Below, in pieces: positions 6,350-7,350 of a stretch of 7,350 nucleotides of DNA (its first letter is position 1; every line of letters begins with the position of its first letter). The notes beneath the pieces were generated by a model that had not been told where the DNA came from, searched no databases, and saw only the letters and a program-made list of their open reading frames with translations. The position numbers were made by a program, and so were the translations under genes. Location of the stretch: the NCBI GenBank assembly GCA_964196155.1, contig CAXMRP010000166.1, forward strand, positions 1 to 7,350, read 5' to 3'. The DNA comes from CAXMRP01 sp964196155. GTDB lineage: Bacteria; Pseudomonadota; Alphaproteobacteria; Rhizobiales; Afifellaceae.

Positions 6350-7350
6350 TCAGGCGGCGTTGATGCGCGTCCACGCCTCATCATAGAGCCTGACCACTTG
6401 GGCGCCGAGGAATATCGCCGGCTCGCATTTTGCCAGCGTTTCGTCGGTCGGGAAAATCGCCGGGTTCCCGGTGTATTCCTCCGCCATCAGTTTCTTTGCC
6501 GCGCCGTTCGGCGTTGCATACTGAATAAAGTCGGCGATCGCCGCGCCGACTTCGGCATCAAGCAGGAAGTCGATGAAGGCATGGGCGTTATCGGGATGTG
6601 GCGCGCCCTTGGCGATGCACAGGCAGTCCTGCCATAAAAGCCCGCCTTCCTTCGGCACGACCAGCGTGATGTCGTCATCTTCTTCCATGACCTGAAGAAT
6701 GTCGCCATTCCACTCCTGCGCCAGATCGACCTCGCCGGAAGCGAGCAGGTCCTGGCCGTTGTCGTCGGCAAATACCTTGATGTTCTTCTTGTTGGCGATG
6801 ATCAGCTCTTCGGCCTGTTTGATCTCAGCCGGGTTTGTCGAATTGAACGAGAAACCGAGATATTTCAGCGCGTGGCCGATGACATTCTGGGCGTCGCCCA
6901 GCAGCGAGACGCGGCCGGCATATTTGTCGGAGTCATAAAGCGCGCCCCAGGAATCGGGCGGCGTGTCGCCGACCGCCGATATGCGATAGCCGAGCGCGAT
7001 CGTGCCCCACATATAGGGCAGCGAATATTTGCGGCCCGGATCGAAGGCGCCGTCCATGAACGGTTTTTCGATATTGGCGATGTTTGGGATCTTGTCGTGA
7101 TCGAGCGGGATCAGCATGTCCGACGTGATCATCCGTTCGACAAAATCATTGGTCGGGACAATCACGTCGTAGCCCGGATTGCCTTCCTTAAATTTGGCGA
7201 ATAGCTCGTCATTGTCGGCAAAAAGATCCATTGCCACTTCTATACCGGTCGCACCTTTGAAATCGTCCAGTGTCGTCTCGCCGATATAGGTGTCCCAATT
7301 ATAGAAATTGAGTTTCTTGTCCTCAGCGGCGAAACTTTTGTAAGGGGCAA
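6350..7350 (-). CDS. potD: Periplasmic polyamine-binding protein (PotD/PotF-like), N-terminus beyond window
   Basis: The reading frame stays open to the right edge and gives 332 residues, ending INAA. The visible part therefore begins near the end of the signal peptide, and the true start is outside. Just after APYKSFAAEDKKL comes the family hallmark NFYNWDTYIG, whose Trp and Tyr correspond to polyamine-contacting residues of PotD. Further pocket positions are kept: LPYMWGT, the aspartate in SLLGDAQNVIG, the Trp in QEWNGD, LLWQDCLCI (Trp and Asp), and YATPNGAAKKL (Tyr). The glutamate that in E. coli PotD follows the first of these aspartates by three residues is Asn here, which may alter spermidine versus putrescine preference. 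A GTG at 7235-7237 lies inside the conserved domain and is not the start. This is the first visible gene of the transporter operon, 88 nt before the PotB-like gene. Confidence 0.92.
   Translation of the reverse strand, partial: APYKSFAAEDKKLNFYNWDTYIGETTLDDFKGATGIEVAMDLFADNDELFAKFKEGNPGYDVIVPTNDFVERMITSDMLIPLDHDKIPNIANIEKPFMDGAFDPGRKYSLPYMWGTIALGYRISAVGDTPPDSWGALYDSDKYAGRVSLLGDAQNVIGHALKYLGFSFNSTNPAEIKQAEELIIANKKNIKVFADDNGQDLLASGEVDLAQEWNGDILQVMEEDDDITLVVPKEGGLLWQDCLCIAKGAPHPDNAHAFIDFLLDAEVGAAIADFIQYATPNGAAKKLMAEEYTGNPAIFPTDETLAKCEPAIFLGAQVVRLYDEAWTRINAA

Overview
All protein genes in this window lie on the minus strand, so they are transcribed from right to left. The moderately high G+C, the polyamine ABC transporter next to a PuuA-type glutamine synthetase homologue, and a perfect FNR/FixK-type box suggest a proteobacterium, most likely an alphaproteobacterium. 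The genus cannot be named from this sequence.

Right block (window end down to 2032): a compact polyamine uptake and activation operon. In transcription order it holds a periplasmic PotD/PotF-type binding protein (its N-terminal end lies beyond the window), two inner-membrane permeases (PotB-like, then PotC-like), a PotA-like ATPase, and a 455-residue glutamine synthetase homologue of the gamma-glutamylpolyamine synthetase type. The two permease genes are 1 nt apart, and gaps in the rest of the block downstream of them are 7 and 34 nt. The one larger gap (88 nt, binding protein to first permease) contains an 18-bp RNA stem-loop that pairs fully only on the transcribed strand. The first permease appears to start at TTG. 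The likely logic is that polyamine is captured in the periplasm, imported with ATP, and then gamma-glutamylated as the first step of catabolism.

Middle (1898-2031): the spacer between the two blocks. It carries a perfect TTGAT-N4-ATCAA box (1963-1976), placed where an activating FNR-family site would be expected for the downstream genes.

Left block (1-1897): genes for a multi-subunit 2-oxoacid:ferredoxin oxidoreductase (pyruvate synthase type): gamma subunit, alpha subunit, and the first 14 codons of what is probably the beta subunit. They are spaced by 12-13 nt and the last two have good Shine-Dalgarno sequences. The delta (2[4Fe-4S] ferredoxin) subunit gene often found between gamma and alpha is absent here. 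An oxygen-sensitive enzyme behind an FNR-type box fits expression under low oxygen.

I see no mobile elements, CRISPR arrays, tRNA or rRNA genes, and no clear evidence of a wholly new system. The points most worth following up are the FNR-controlled oxidoreductase without its usual delta gene and the structured leader between the binding-protein and permease genes.
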